Below, piece by piece: positions 47,601-59,073 of a stretch of 64,000 bases of DNA (position 1 is the first letter of the stretch; every line of letters begins with the position of its first letter). The translations under genes were made by a program, and so were the position numbers. The notes beneath the pieces are model-generated. The model worked only from the letters and a program-made list of their open reading frames with translations, was not told the origin of the DNA and ran no database searches. Origin of the DNA: Limnomonas spitsbergensis (taxonomy: Eukaryota > Chlorophyta > Chlorophyceae > Chlamydomonadales); assembly GCA_037349105.1 (NCBI GenBank), contig JAYJMM010000116.1:4960001-5024000 (forward strand), read 5' to 3'.

Positions 47601-50138
47601 GAACCGCAATTCAAAGTCAAAGTGGAGGAGGAGGAGGAGGCTTATGCAGAGCAGGAGGCAGAAGTACTGGGCAAAGCCGTGGAGAGGGAGGAGGAGGCTT
47701 CTGAGGAGAAGCATGAGGCTGAGTCACAGCCTGTAGCTAAGGAGGAGAAGGAGGAGGATGCTTATGAGATGGAGCATGAGACTGGATCACAGCCGGAACT
47801 CAAGGAGGGAGTGGATGCCTATGTGGAGGAGGCAGAATCCCTGCCTGAAGCAAAGGAACAGGAAGATGGGGAGGCCGAGGAGGCGTATGGAGCAGAACTA
47901 CAGCTTGAAGCTCAGGATGAGGCGCATCAGGGAGAGGCACAGCCTGAAGCTAAGGAGAAAGAGTATGCTGATGAGGCGGAGCATGAGGCTGAGTCACAGC
48001 CTGAAACCAAGGAGGAGGGGGAATGGGAGACAAAAACACAGCTTGAAGCCAAGGAGAAGCAGGAGGAGGAGGAGGAGGAGGAGGAGGGGGAGGAAGAGGA
48101 AGAGGAGGAGAGAGAGGAGGAGGGGGAGGAGGAGGGGGAGGAGGAGGGGGAGGAGGAGGGGGAGGAGGAGGGGGAGGAGGAGGGGGAGGAGGAGGGGGAG
48201 GAGGGGGGAGAGGAGCTCCCATTAGCTGCCGCTGATCCAGATGTGACAGAGGAGGTTCCGGAGGATGAGGAGGGGTGGGATCTTACTGCAACTGCTCGCT
48301 TCCCGCCTCTTGAGTCGCTTCGCATGATCGATCCGGACATCGAACTGCCGGTGCCTGCTGACCTGCCACCGCCTGAGCCGCGCCCCAAGGGCCCCCGCCG
48401 ACGCGACATGGACATGCTGGGGACGAGCGCCTCTTCGCCTCATGCCTCACTAACGTTTGGGGGCAGCGAAAGCGGGTGGCCGCTGGTGGTGGCGGTGCCG
48501 CCCTGGCGGCAGCAGGAGGGAGCGGAGGCGGAGGGGGTGGAGGCGGAGGCGTCACAGCGGCGTGAGACGTCGCAAGCATGCACACACGGCGGTGGCGCCA
48601 GGGGCAGGGTGTTGGCGGATGTCGAGCAGGGCAGAAGTGCAGGGGAGTCTGTATTCCCCAGGCTCGCCACGGATGCAAAGGGTGAAGGTGAGGGGTCTTG
48701 ATGCGCAGGCAGGGCCATACATGCACCGTTGTCAATGGTGGAGTTAGGAATGCAGGAACATGCAGAAGCTCACCGAGCATAAGACTCCCCTCAGGCTGAA
48801 AGATTATTATTTAAAGCGTACAAAGAGACGTTTGGGCTTTAAAAAAAGCTGCAACGCAGGATTTGAACAGCATATGCCAAAGCCCAAAGCTGCCTAGTAT
48901 GCATGTAGACTGTGTTCAAAAATTGAGGACCTGGACCGTGCTTTTGATTGTGATTTGCGACTGTGTACGCCCTACATTATGCCGCCTGCCATGCTGAGTG
49001 CTAGCCCTGCAAGGTACACCTGATCTCATTTTGCAAGATGTGCACCGATCTTGCAGTTGGAGAAGCCCGCTCAGGCGACGATAACGACAAGGACTCCGAG
49101 GAGAGGCAGGTGGAGGCGGAGGAGGGTGAGGATGAGTACTCGGATGGTAACACTGAGGAGGACGACGGCCCCACGCTCTTCATCGACAGCGGGAACAATA
49201 AGGACAGTCCAGAGAGGCATGGGCACAAGGCGGTCGTCGTGGCAGCCTCAGGCGGCATCCGCGGCGGCGGCGACAGTGGCGACGGCGACGATGCGAGCAT
49301 GCTCGGCACCTCTGCCGATTTGGAGATGCTCGGGGCCGGACATGATCGACGTTCCCGATGCGCCTCGCGGCAGGGCCGTGGTCGGTCGATGGCGAGACGA
49401 GGGAGGCCAAGTGATGGCGCGCAGCTGTCGGAGCTCGTGGAGCCTGCTGCCGGTTTGTTTGTTGACTCAGAGGGTAATCGCACGGGTTCTCTGGAGCTGG
49501 CTGAGGGAGAAGGCCCTATTCTTGCAGACCAGGAGCTGCTAGCAATGCCGAGCTTGGACATTGTTGGGGATGGACCCACCGAGGGGGAGGCTGCGGAGGG
49601 GGAGCGTAATGGGCCGCCGAGTGGCGGGGAGGGGCGAGATACCGTGAGGGTGGAAGACGGCGAAGGGTGCCGGATCATGAGTATGGACTGTGATGTGGGG
49701 AACGAAGGCAGTGGGGTAGATGATGCTGTGGGAGTCAAAGCTAGTGTCGGAGACGGAGATGACGGGAACAAGGCTAGTGCTGTGGGTGAGGAGGAGAACG
49801 AGGATGGTGGGGTTGGTAACAATGGAGGGAGGGAGGCCTGTGCAATGGACGGAATTGAGGGGAATGAGGCCAGCACTGGGGATGGAGATGAGGGGAATGA
49901 GGCTAGTGAATGGGATGAAAATGAGGGGAGCAAGGCTGGTGCAATCGCTGACGAGGGGATGGAGGCCAGTGCAGTGGGTGATGCGGGGGCTGAGGGCAGT
50001 GCAGTGGGAGGAGATGTGGGGAGCGAGGCCACTACGACGGGTGAAGATGCGGGGAAGGAGGCCAGCATGGAGGATGAAGATGAGTGGAACGAGGTCAGGG
50101 CAGAGGGTGATACTGAGGGGAAGGAGGCTGTGTCATAG
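41644..50138 (+). CDS. Leucine-rich-repeat protein with long acidic C-terminal region, eight exons, about 1507 residues
   Basis: Exons, all in phase: 41644-41724, 42135-42386, 42916-43209, 43562-43759, 44291-44632, 44860-45014, 46568-48687 and 49057-50138 (TAG). LRRs span exons 2-3: LHELVLSNNFITTLPAAI, LRVLRMDRNQLNMVPPEI, LVTLDLSGNK and, across a GC-AG intron (AAG|GCGAGC), LTGLPLEIGLCVELSSLNLM. This is the SHOC2/plant intracellular type (L..L.L..N....LP..I). Exons 3-6 encode charged helices, likely coiled coil (YKQWLAEKVLQGEAEREHRS, LEDERRRRDNLEGRQRNLER). Exon 7 has Ala/Pro-rich sequence, then over 250 acidic residues with runs of EEEGEEEG. Exon 8 is Glu/Asp/Gly-rich with degenerate EGNEAS repeats. 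No kinase, NB-ARC or membrane segment. Function unknown; a scaffold is plausible. Introns 1, 2, 3 and 6 carry tandem repeats. Confidence 0.75.
41850..42125 (+). repeat. About 62-bp array in LRR gene intron 1
   Basis: Four copies built on CCGGCAACGCCCCATGC and CTGCATGCCGCCATGATGCA, ending just before the acceptor GCGCAG (42134). Confidence 0.7.
42398..42530 (+). repeat. Short CATGGGAGTCTGCATGGG array in LRR gene intron 2
   Basis: Irregular 18-26-bp units, beginning 12 bases after the GC donor at 42387. Confidence 0.7.
45015..46195 (+). repeat. G-rich intronic array with repeated consensus 5' splice sites
   Basis: Intron 6 of the LRR gene is filled by 36-60-bp units (GGTAGGGAAGGGGG, then GAGTGTGTGGTCAAGG). 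The early part is a longer unit with CATGGGTAGGG; from 45530 the unit shortens to about 36-38 bp. At least a dozen units contain GGGTGAGTGTG, a perfect GTGAGT donor. The plus (transcribed) strand has dense G-runs able to form quadruplexes. Confidence 0.85.
47400..48215 (+). repeat. GAG/GAGGAGGGG coding microsatellite
   Basis: Degenerate 60-90-bp repeats encoding acidic segments, then a pure GAGGAGGGGGAG run (about 48055-48215) encoding poly-Glu with Gly. It stays in frame throughout, and its complement gives spurious poly-Pro and poly-Ser frames. Confidence 0.8.
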
Positions 50139-52660
50139 GGCGGCGGGGACGGCGTCGTATCTACGGCACCGGTTGACGATGTCGCCGCCACTGCGGAGGC
50201 AGGGCACACGCCGGCGTTGGTGGAGGAGGAGGAAGAGGGACTTGCGTGTCATCCACTTCTGGTAGATTCATAGGGGGTGAAGGTCAGGTTTTGACAATCA
50301 GGTCTAACAGAGAGCTGCTTGATGGGATCCGGAGGTTTTACTGCCCAAGCTTGTTTGTGTGTTCAGGGCTTCTAACCTTTCAAGAGGGAGAGATCTCCCA
50401 AGAGAAAACGATTAGCCTGCCCCGGGGACGGGACAGGTCCGATGTTATGATTTGTTGCGATTCCTTTTACACCCTGCTAGCATCTGGTCTGGCTCGGCCA
50501 GGAGGCTAGCTTTTTGAAGTCTGGGGTGATGGTCACTGAAGCTTTGGGCTTCATCCCACTCGATCATAAGATAGCTGTGTGCAGTTTAGAGCCATCACTT
50601 GAAAGGATTCCTTTACTATTTAGGGGGTCTTTTCCTCGGCGTAACTCCTCGAGCTCAATTAGGGTCCCAGAAGGTAAGAGCGTAACTCCTTCTCCCATTT
50701 GTTTCTTTCTTTTCTCCTCGAGCCACTCTTTTTTTTCCTTCCAACCAGGCAGTCAGGCGCCCACGCGGCCGAGCCTTTTGAGCATGGCCCAGAGGTGTAA
50801 CGTCATTGGCTTGAAAGGAATAGGGCCTATGGTTAGATTTAAGTGTGGCGTAGTAATGGTTGTGCACCTGTATCCACATCGTTGCGTCATTGGTGGATCC
50901 AGGGATCCGCCCTTTGACGGACATGTAAGGGAGCCCATTAGAGAGCTCAGTAGATAAGGTGTCTGAATGGTGGTAGATGAGACATGAGTGCAAGGGCTCT
51001 TCATACATTTTCGCTCGTAGTAGACCATCCGAAGAGCAGTCCAAGCTTCACAACTATTAATTTAATTTAACTTACTAAGAACATCTGAGGGCATCCTTTG
51101 ACATTTGTTTGAAGTTGTGCATGTAAAACGTGCTGTTGTATGAATCAGTGATTCAGGACACAACGGAGATTGTTCACCAGAAGCATTGCTAACCCTATGA
51201 AGCCGCTGCATGTTTAGAGCGGTGCATCCCTGCTGGGCCCGGCTGGACGCGCGGCCGTATGGGGATGAGCAAGCTGAATTCCAGCTATCATGCACAGCCA
51301 GGACCATGGTGCAGCCATGCCACCCCCCTATGCAAGGGGGGCAGGGACATGAATCCCGGCAATCTAGACAGGGGGAGAGAGAGGATCGTGTCACAGGTTT
51401 GATCCCTGAACCTTTGGGTACGGATAAGTGCTCGAAGCAGCTTGCAACGATGTAAACCGGTCATTTGATTCCAATATAAAGCTACCCTGAACTCTGGACA
51501 ATCCATAAACGCAGTTGGCCTGATAAATCACCAACTGATCTCCAATCCAGGAAACTTTAGGGTTGGGCTTCCCAGTTCATCAGGCTCTAAAATATGGTGC
51601 ATATACGAAAGCAAAAGGGCATTTATGAACATATCGGGAGTCTCAACTAGTACCCAGCATACAACGCATGAATTTAAAATTGTGGAGTTGGAGGAAAACA
51701 CTGCTGGTTATAATTTATTAAGCATATACACCTGGCGTATACATCTAGGGAGTATGCTATTTCAGTAAGCGAACCGTCATCAGCGCACCCAGCAAAACTC
51801 GGAATGTACTAACTGAGATGGACCCAATTATGTCGTTTATGTTCCAGTTTGTCGCTGAGTGGCTTCAGGGCCTGCCATTTCGTTTTCAGCATGATGGATA
51901 CACAGCATCATGCAGTGCTGAAGAAACCTGGGAAATATTCCTTGCGCAGAGCATGGGGCAGTTTTATTGACATGAAACATCTTTTTGCGATGCCGCCTGG
52001 TGCCCACTGCGGGAAAAACTAATTACGAAGACAGGCAGAAATCACAGAATGCCAGGACCTCTCCGGAAAACCCAGCACACATCAGAATCGTCCGCATGCT
52101 ACTACTTGTCAAGCCCATGGCATCATCCAGCCGGCATTTTCCACTGGGCTCCAGATTACTCTATTGGATCCCGGACCGAGCCAGCAGCAGCAACAGCAGA
52201 AGCAGCTTGAGACATGGCGATTCCCGCCTCAATCCGCGAAGTTTCAATCAGCCTCAATCCGCGAAGTCTCAATTAGCCTCAATCAGCGAAGTCTCCGAAC
52301 AGGACGAACACCAGTATAGCAGCAGAAATCAGACCTGCAAAATGTGCAATCTGCAGCAGGCAGCGAAGTCAGCAATCCAGCATGAAATGAAGATTAGCAT
52401 CTCATCCCTGTCCCCCAGAAGTGAAGAGGCTACGCCCTCGAGTCATCAAAGGGCACATTGCGTAGAAACCTCTTTCAAGATGCACCCGGGGGCCCTTTGG
52501 ATATCACACGGAAATGCAAGCTCGCCCCAACTGGTGTTCTCGTGTCAGACTGCCAGGACCCGACTACTGACTTACCTGCGGATTAGCCTGGCATGGCGTG
52601 CTTGCACACTCGGGTTAACCGACTTGCAGGCAACTGTTCCTTGCACCAATTATTCCTTTG
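50139..52660. other. Convergent intergenic region between the LRR gene and the transporter
   Basis: Contains the 3' flank of the LRR gene and, on the other strand, that of the transporter. A forward LINE tail lies at about 50745-50815 (CACGCGGCCGAGCC, then GCATGGCCCAGAGGTGT). A 229-residue plus-strand frame at 51985-52674 lacks an ATG start and a domain, and overlaps the transporter 3' end. AT-rich around 51600-51800. No supported gene. Confidence 0.5.
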
Positions 52661-55600
52661 TTACGCTCCGCTAAACTGCAAAACATTCACACCTATTCCC
52701 TCCCTCGACATGCTCACTTGGAAGGTGAGGGCCATGAGGGCTGATGCACGGCAGCACAGCGCATCCTGGACCATGGCGGGGGCCAAGATGTTGGCGCACG
52801 TGTTGATATAGCCTACAAACGGCAGGGCGGGGGGAGCGCCTCCGGTGAGGGGTCCGGCGGCAAGCAGTCCCCGGGGACATTAAGACAAACACCGAAAGGC
52901 TGGGGAGTGCAGGAAACGGCCGGCCGGCCTCGCAGCCGTCACTAGTACCATCCTACCATGCCACGCAGCTATTGGCAACATGCCACACGTGTACACTGGT
53001 ACCATGCCGGCACTGAAGACATGCCATGCGGGATGACGGGACGCGCGTGTTCACCTGCTGACAACCACAGGTAGCTGATGATTCCGAGGGTCAGCACGTC
53101 GCTGTGCTGCGACCCCTTGATGTAGAAGATCAGCAGCACCGCGACCGTCACCTGCACACACAAAAGGAGGCAAGGCACATTGTAAGGAGAGCCAGCGTGT
53201 CAAGGTGTCAGGGGTGGTGTGCGGGATACAGTTGGTGGGGGTGAGGGTGGTGAGGAGTACGGGGATGGGGGGGGGGGCCATCACCCCCCTGCCCCAAAAA
53301 GGACAACAGGGGGGGGCGCAGTCATTCCCGGGCTGCACCTTGCCCATGCGGCAATGTGCCCCTTATGGGGATTTAAGGCAGCGTCATGACGACCATCACC
53401 ATAGCACCCCTAAATAAGACCCCTAGCTTGCCACCACTCATGGTAACCACATCTAGTTCCATGACCTCCCCTGCGTTTCCCCCCTCACGCTCTGTACCCA
53501 TGTCATCATCATCGCACCCGAGCAGCACCTAAGACAAAGTCACGGCCTGCACCCATCCGAATGAAAAAACGGTCAAGCGATGAAGAAAACAAGTGTGTTT
53601 ACAAGCAGAGGATACACAGGGCAAGGCATGGCGCATGCCTGATATTGAGAGGCAGACAACAAGGATGCTAATACCCACCATACAAATGGGAACGAGGCCA
53701 ATGTCTGCAGTATGCTGAACATTCTTTCTTTTTTCGGCTAGTCCACCTTCGTCAGGCTGCCCCGCGGCCGCCAAAGGCCAGATTGAGACCAAACCTGGAC
53801 CGGCCTAAAAGTGGTGCCCAAGGCAGTTTGACTGGCCACAACTGGGGCCTCTGGCTAGAGGCGGGGGTGTAGTTGACATGCAGCTGAGTCACGCCAATAT
53901 CAACAGCGTGTCTGCAGCCTCCGCACCATCGAGAGCGCCATTGACAGCAGGACAGCGGGGGACTTGGTGACTAAAGACTTCATACGAGGCGTGAAACGTC
54001 CGACGGTGTCGGCGCCTATGCGCGTGAAGAACAGCACACGTGCCAGCTGCTCGCCAAACAATCCACTGCTGGGGATGTACGTGAAGAAAGGGAAGACCTG
54101 TGCATGCGGGTGTTAGGAGGGAATCTGGTGGGTGGCAAACATGGGTAAGCTTGATTTCAGCTCGCATGCACCGATGCGCACTGGGGCATCAAACAAGCAG
54201 ATTGCGATATGGGTTTAGAGATAATGTAGGGATATCCTTAACGCTAAACCATGAACTCCTTGAAGGAGATTGCTAGCTTCAAATGCTGCGCCTTTGGCTG
54301 CCACAGCTGTTTGGTCACCCAGAGCGCCTAGCGCTGACCAGGCCGACTCTGCTCGGGAGCCAGCTAGTAAGAGAGCTGCTACAACCTCTCTTGACATCAT
54401 CCGGCAGGCCAGCATGATGTGTGGAGTCCGGGGATCCATCTCTGCCTTCCGTCTCATTTATCTCGGCATCCATTTTGAAATAGCAGCACCGGTGGATATG
54501 GCCAGAAAACAGGGGCATGATCCAGGCCAGGCATGCCCCCAGGCCCCAGTTCCAGAGCTTTCGGTATAAGCGCAGACTGTGGTGACAACAATAGAGCAAG
54601 GCCGCCGACCCACCGTGTACAACACCGACACGCTCATAAGAAAGGACACTAGCACCGGCCAGATGGTGGCCATTGTGGCCGCGGTTTCCTGCGCCAGCGT
54701 CATCTCCTTCCACTCGCCGGCGTCATCCTCCTTGGTGTCGGCGTCACCATGCTGCCGCTCAGCGGCCGCGCCAGCCGGCCGCTGCTCTGGCTGGCCTGGG
54801 GTCGCTGCGAGGTGGCTGGTCGCACTGGTGGAGTTGGGCAAGTCATTGTCTTCCTCTGGCGCTGCGCTGTCGCTCTGGACATGGTGGGCTGAGAAGGGGC
54901 TCAGAGGCGGGTGGGCCTTGGGCGACGTGAGAACAACACCGTCGTTGTCATCGGCGTCGTGTACATACTGCACTTGCACCCGCTGGCCCGGCCTCAGGCC
55001 ACGCCTCAAACTCGAGATGCGCCCAAAGGGGATAACACTACCATCACTGGCTCGCTCCCGTATGGGGCTTGTCGCGAGCCGATGCGTGCCGAATCCGCCG
55101 CCGCCGCCGCCACCGCTGGCACGGTCCTGCCTGAGGCTAGAGATGCGCCCTAACGTGCCACCGCCGCTTGCGGGGTCATGCCTGAGGCTCGAGGCGCGCT
55201 TTATGGTGCCCATGCGGCTGCCCACGTGGTCCACGGCCGTGGATCGGCGCGAACGGAGGGTTGGAGCGGTGGAGTCATCCCAGCTCCCGACAATTTCCTG
55301 ATATTCCCCTGGGGCAAGAGAGGCACGGTCGGACATGAATACGTAAGTGCGCTGAGTATATAAGCAGCTAAAGAATCCTAGCCGACAAATGCCTGGTCCT
55401 CCCTTGGGAACACATTGCAGGCACAACAGGCGTGATCGGGCGTGATTGTTTCATGTGAAAAAAGCAGCATTCATGGTTCCAGGAGCATTTGATAGTTTCT
55501 GAAGGCTTAAACGGTCCCTGGGGCATTCATAAGCTTCTGTAGGGCTCTTTGGTTCGGATCCGCCCTGGTCAGGTCCCGAATGGCATTGCACATCACATCA

Positions 55601-58600
55601 GGTGGCCGGCCATACCTTCATTATTTCTAAACATTGCATGTCAACTGAGGTCAAAAACTCAAACTCGGGTAACGGAGGTCAAAACTAATACAGATGACAC
55701 AAAAAAGCTGACCAAGCCTCACAGCCCATGCACCTGGAATTATACAATTCAGAGCAAGATTCACTGGACCAGCCCAGTATGCCATTCCGACAAAGGGGCA
55801 CAACAGGGCAGAGAGCTTTGCATGGCATGCCTGGCACAGTTCTGTCAGGACCTGTCAATGCCTGCAGAGGATCCCTCGTGGCGCTGGCAGCCCCTGCAGT
55901 GTAAGAGCAGCCCCTGCAGTGTAAGAGACAATCTGCAACCACCCGCCACAAAGATTGCGCCCGCCCGCTGAAACCTGGGCGCTGAACCTCACCTGGCGAG
56001 CACAGCAGGAAGGGCATGCCGACGTCCGGGGCGATGATGATGTTGTTGGTCGTCAATGACATGGCCAGGTCCATCGCGCGCTCCTCATCAATGTCCTGCG
56101 GTGAGAAAGCGCCCTCGGTGTAGTAGTAGCTGCGTGCGTCGGCGGGGGCTGCGCCGCTGCGGGTGGGGGACAGGCCCGCCTCGCACTGCATTGACCGGTC
56201 CTCTTCCACCGAGCCCAGCAGCTGTTCCGAGAGGTCCCCGTCTGTGGCGCCTGCGGCGGCCGCCACTCGGGCGGGACCGTTCGGGTCTGCTGCTGCTGCG
56301 GCTTCCGTCATGATCTGCCAGTACTGTGCGAAAAGGGATATCGAGGACGCGAAGCCGACCAAGATGATCGCGGCGGAGATTTCAAACATGGCAATCCACT
56401 GCAGAGCAAGGCAGGAGGGAGAGCGGTTTGAGAGTGACCAGACCAGTGTCCTTTAGCACGCTTCATCACAAACTTCTGGGGGGGGAGGAAATGCGGCTGG
56501 AAGGCTGCCACTCTGCCAATTGGGATCATCATAACGACTGACCTTCGGGAGGCGGTCCAGAAAACATGGCTTGATGCACTAGGCCCCCCCAGCCTCAGGA
56601 CAGGATACCGGTGACCTGCAGCTTTAGCTAAGTGCACTGAAAACAGCAGGGGATCAGACTGGCTGAAGTGTGGGACGAGTAATTTGCTCATGCATGCCGA
56701 GGAAGCCCCTGACCTTATTGGGGCAAAGCTTCTAGCCGAGAGCAGGGCAACAGCACGTCCATACACTAAAAAGCGAGAAGACCAGCATCACACGCGCATC
56801 GCAAACATTTTTGAACTGGCTCCTACTCGAGATGCAAATTATTGTTTTGGACGTCGGAGAATCAGGCCATACGTGCATGCATGAAGCATCAGATTCCAAA
56901 ATCCACCGGCGAAGATCCATCATTTAGAAGAAACATCCGTCATATGGGACTGTGCATCTCTTGAGCATTAAAACCCCTGCGGCAACGGCAGTCCCCTCTT
57001 TTAAACATTTCCTCTTTCAGCCCCAGCTCGTCTGCCTCGGATTGATCAATGTCAAGCATGAAAAAATATAGCATGAAAAAATATGATATACTGCCGCAGA
57101 GGCCTTGACAGCACCAAGAAACACACACATAAAACAAATTTAAAAAGTTAATTACAGAAATCAACCTAGGTACCTGTCTGCTCTTCAAACACCAGATCCG
57201 GCCCACCTGCCATCGCTGTGGCCAGTCCTTCACTTGCACCAAGCCCAGCTGGATCAGCAGCACCAGCGGCCCGCTCCCCACGCTGCCAATGCCCAGCGCG
57301 ATGATGTCGGCATGCCGGAACCACTGGACCAGCTGCAGAAAGATTGTGAGGGGAAATACGGCATCAGGTTGAGCATTCGACCTGCTATTTGTGGGAGAGC
57401 TGACCTAACATAAGCTGCACAGATGGGCTGATAGCGTTTCATTGCGACTGAGGTAACCTTGGATGACTGAAAAGGGCAGGGAAGTGAGGAGTTTGGTATT
57501 CACCACAGGCATATGGCCGTATCAAGCCATCTGGTGAGGGACAGAAACCGCCAGACATGAGAATATGAGATAGAAGCTTTTATTGTAGGACGACAGCTGT
57601 CTGCTGCACAAGGACAGAAGGTCCCCCACAGTATCATGCCCTCCTCATGGAACCTGCCTGGTAGCTGGTGCTGAAGGCAACTGCTGACACAGTTCCTAGG
57701 ACAACCACAGTCCATAGGAGGTGCTCCTGAGTTCTGTGGGGAAAGAGGACAGGAGAGAGGGGGACAAAAGCTTCATGAGCTTTTGCACATAGTGTTATTG
57801 TACGAGAGAATGCAATTGAGCGAAGCAGCTCTCCTATCCTATGACGGCCTCATACACCTCTCGCACTATGGCCACAATTTCAAATTCAAACGAGCGAATG
57901 ACACCTTGAGTCCATATTTTTGTGTTGTAGCCTAAAAATATGGCCCTGCACCTGCCTGGTAGTGAACGGAAAGGATGCGCAAATGGCCAGATTGGCTGCC
58001 AGCCCGAAGTTCAAGCGTATTGCCATGCTCTCAATCGGTCCAAATCGGCTGTCCAGGAACTTTTCAAGCTTCCCCGAAATGAGCAGGACAGGGATACTGC
58101 GGTGAGGACGTGGGGAGAAAGTTGTGCAAAGTATATGTTAGATATTTTCAAAACTTTGCTGAACTTGGTTTCACAGCACCAAAGGATCGCAGTGGCAGCG
58201 TTGCTAGTGTGCCAGGATTTGATCTGACGCAATTTTCTTAGCTTGGCTGCCACCTGTCTTCTGCCAGTGACAGCTGTATAATTCAAAAGCTCACTGTGAA
58301 AATGTAGATGCTGAGTAAGGAACTAGGATCGTTACATGCACGCATACCTTGGGATGTAGAAGGCGAAGTTGAGCTGGAGCAGGATTTGAGGCCCAAACCA
58401 TCTGTTGAGGAAGCAAGCAGGGAATCCAGTCAGTCATTTAGGACACATTGTTGTTTAAGGTTGAGGTTGGTGTAGCTGCGCTGTGTTGCAGACTCAAGAG
58501 TGCCCCTTTTGTAACAGAAAAACGCCACCATGCTAGTGCCCATTTTTTCCCTCTGCCTCTCACTTAGAGTAGTAGTGCAGCTCCGAAGTGATTAACACCC

Positions 58601-58786
58601 AGGTCATCATGTAACCAATCTGGAAAGCAATTAGGGCGATGGTCAGTTTGAGTAGCCAAGGCCAGCTGTGTTAGCATGTCCGTTGTCATGCCCTCTCACC
58701 GCAATGAAAAAGAAACGCAGCACAGACTTCCATTTCCCCTTGATTCTGATGCGCGCAGCTCTGCCACCAACCATGGGTCCGCTCAT
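52661..58786 (-). CDS. ENT: Equilibrative nucleoside transporter (ENT/SLC29 family), eleven exons, about 707 residues
   Basis: Facilitative nucleoside/nucleobase transport across a membrane is the family role. Exons on the minus strand, high to low: 58786-58700, 58619-58564, 58401-58348, 58096-57956, 57733-57658, 57332-57207, 56398-55993, 55377-54621, 54098-53927, 53151-53055 and 52812-52661. Phases agree at every join. Recognisable parts: YYSKWFGPQILLQLNFAFYI, WFRHADIIALGIGSVGSGPL followed by VLLIQLGL, FFTRIGADTVGR, and GYINTCANILAPAMVQ, the ENT-type order with about ten hydrophobic spans. Two introns use GC donors (CCAG|GCAGGT). Exons 7-8 form an unusually long, Ser/Gly-rich cytosolic loop (about 330 residues) between the halves. 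The last exon reads through a GTGAGC to a stop at 52661; an extra 3' exon with a final span cannot be excluded. The exon 8 3' donor (GTACAC) is the weakest join. Confidence 0.75.
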
Positions 58787-59073
58787 GGCGTTGCTTCGAT
58801 CTTCAGCACAACCCCTAAACAAGGAATCTGGCGGATCTAGCCTCCCTAATCAAAAAGATTCACCAGAGGAGGAGCTATACAAGTCTGCAATGTCGCTGCA
58901 TGCTATCGCGAGTATATAGGGCGCATTCCCATGGCATGTCCAGAAAGTTACCCTCCGGGTACATCTAGTCACTTGAAGTGTGGCGTACTTTTTGGAGAGC
59001 TGATGACCGACTGCGTTGTAATAGGTAGTTGCAATTGCCATATAAATAGCTGATATCGACTGCCCCATCGGAA
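58787..59073. promoter_or_regulatory. Divergent promoter between the ENT transporter and the Toc159-type GTPase
   Basis: Only 287 bp separate the two start codons. A TATATA motif (about 58911-58917) lies some 125 bp upstream of the transporter start on its strand. TATAAATA (about 59041) faces the GTPase but sits only about 33 bp from its ATG, which would leave almost no leader. Shared regulation is inference. Confidence 0.5.

Noticed and set aside
47927..48443. Minus-strand poly-Pro and poly-Ser frames
   Set aside because: Complement of the GAG-rich acidic exon of the LRR gene.
49001..50209. 402-residue minus-strand frame
   Set aside because: Antisense of the last LRR-gene exon; the plus frame continues the acidic protein in phase.
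51985..52674. 229-residue plus-strand open frame
   Set aside because: It has no ATG at its start and no domain, and it overlaps the 3' end of the transporter gene on the other strand; chance open frame.
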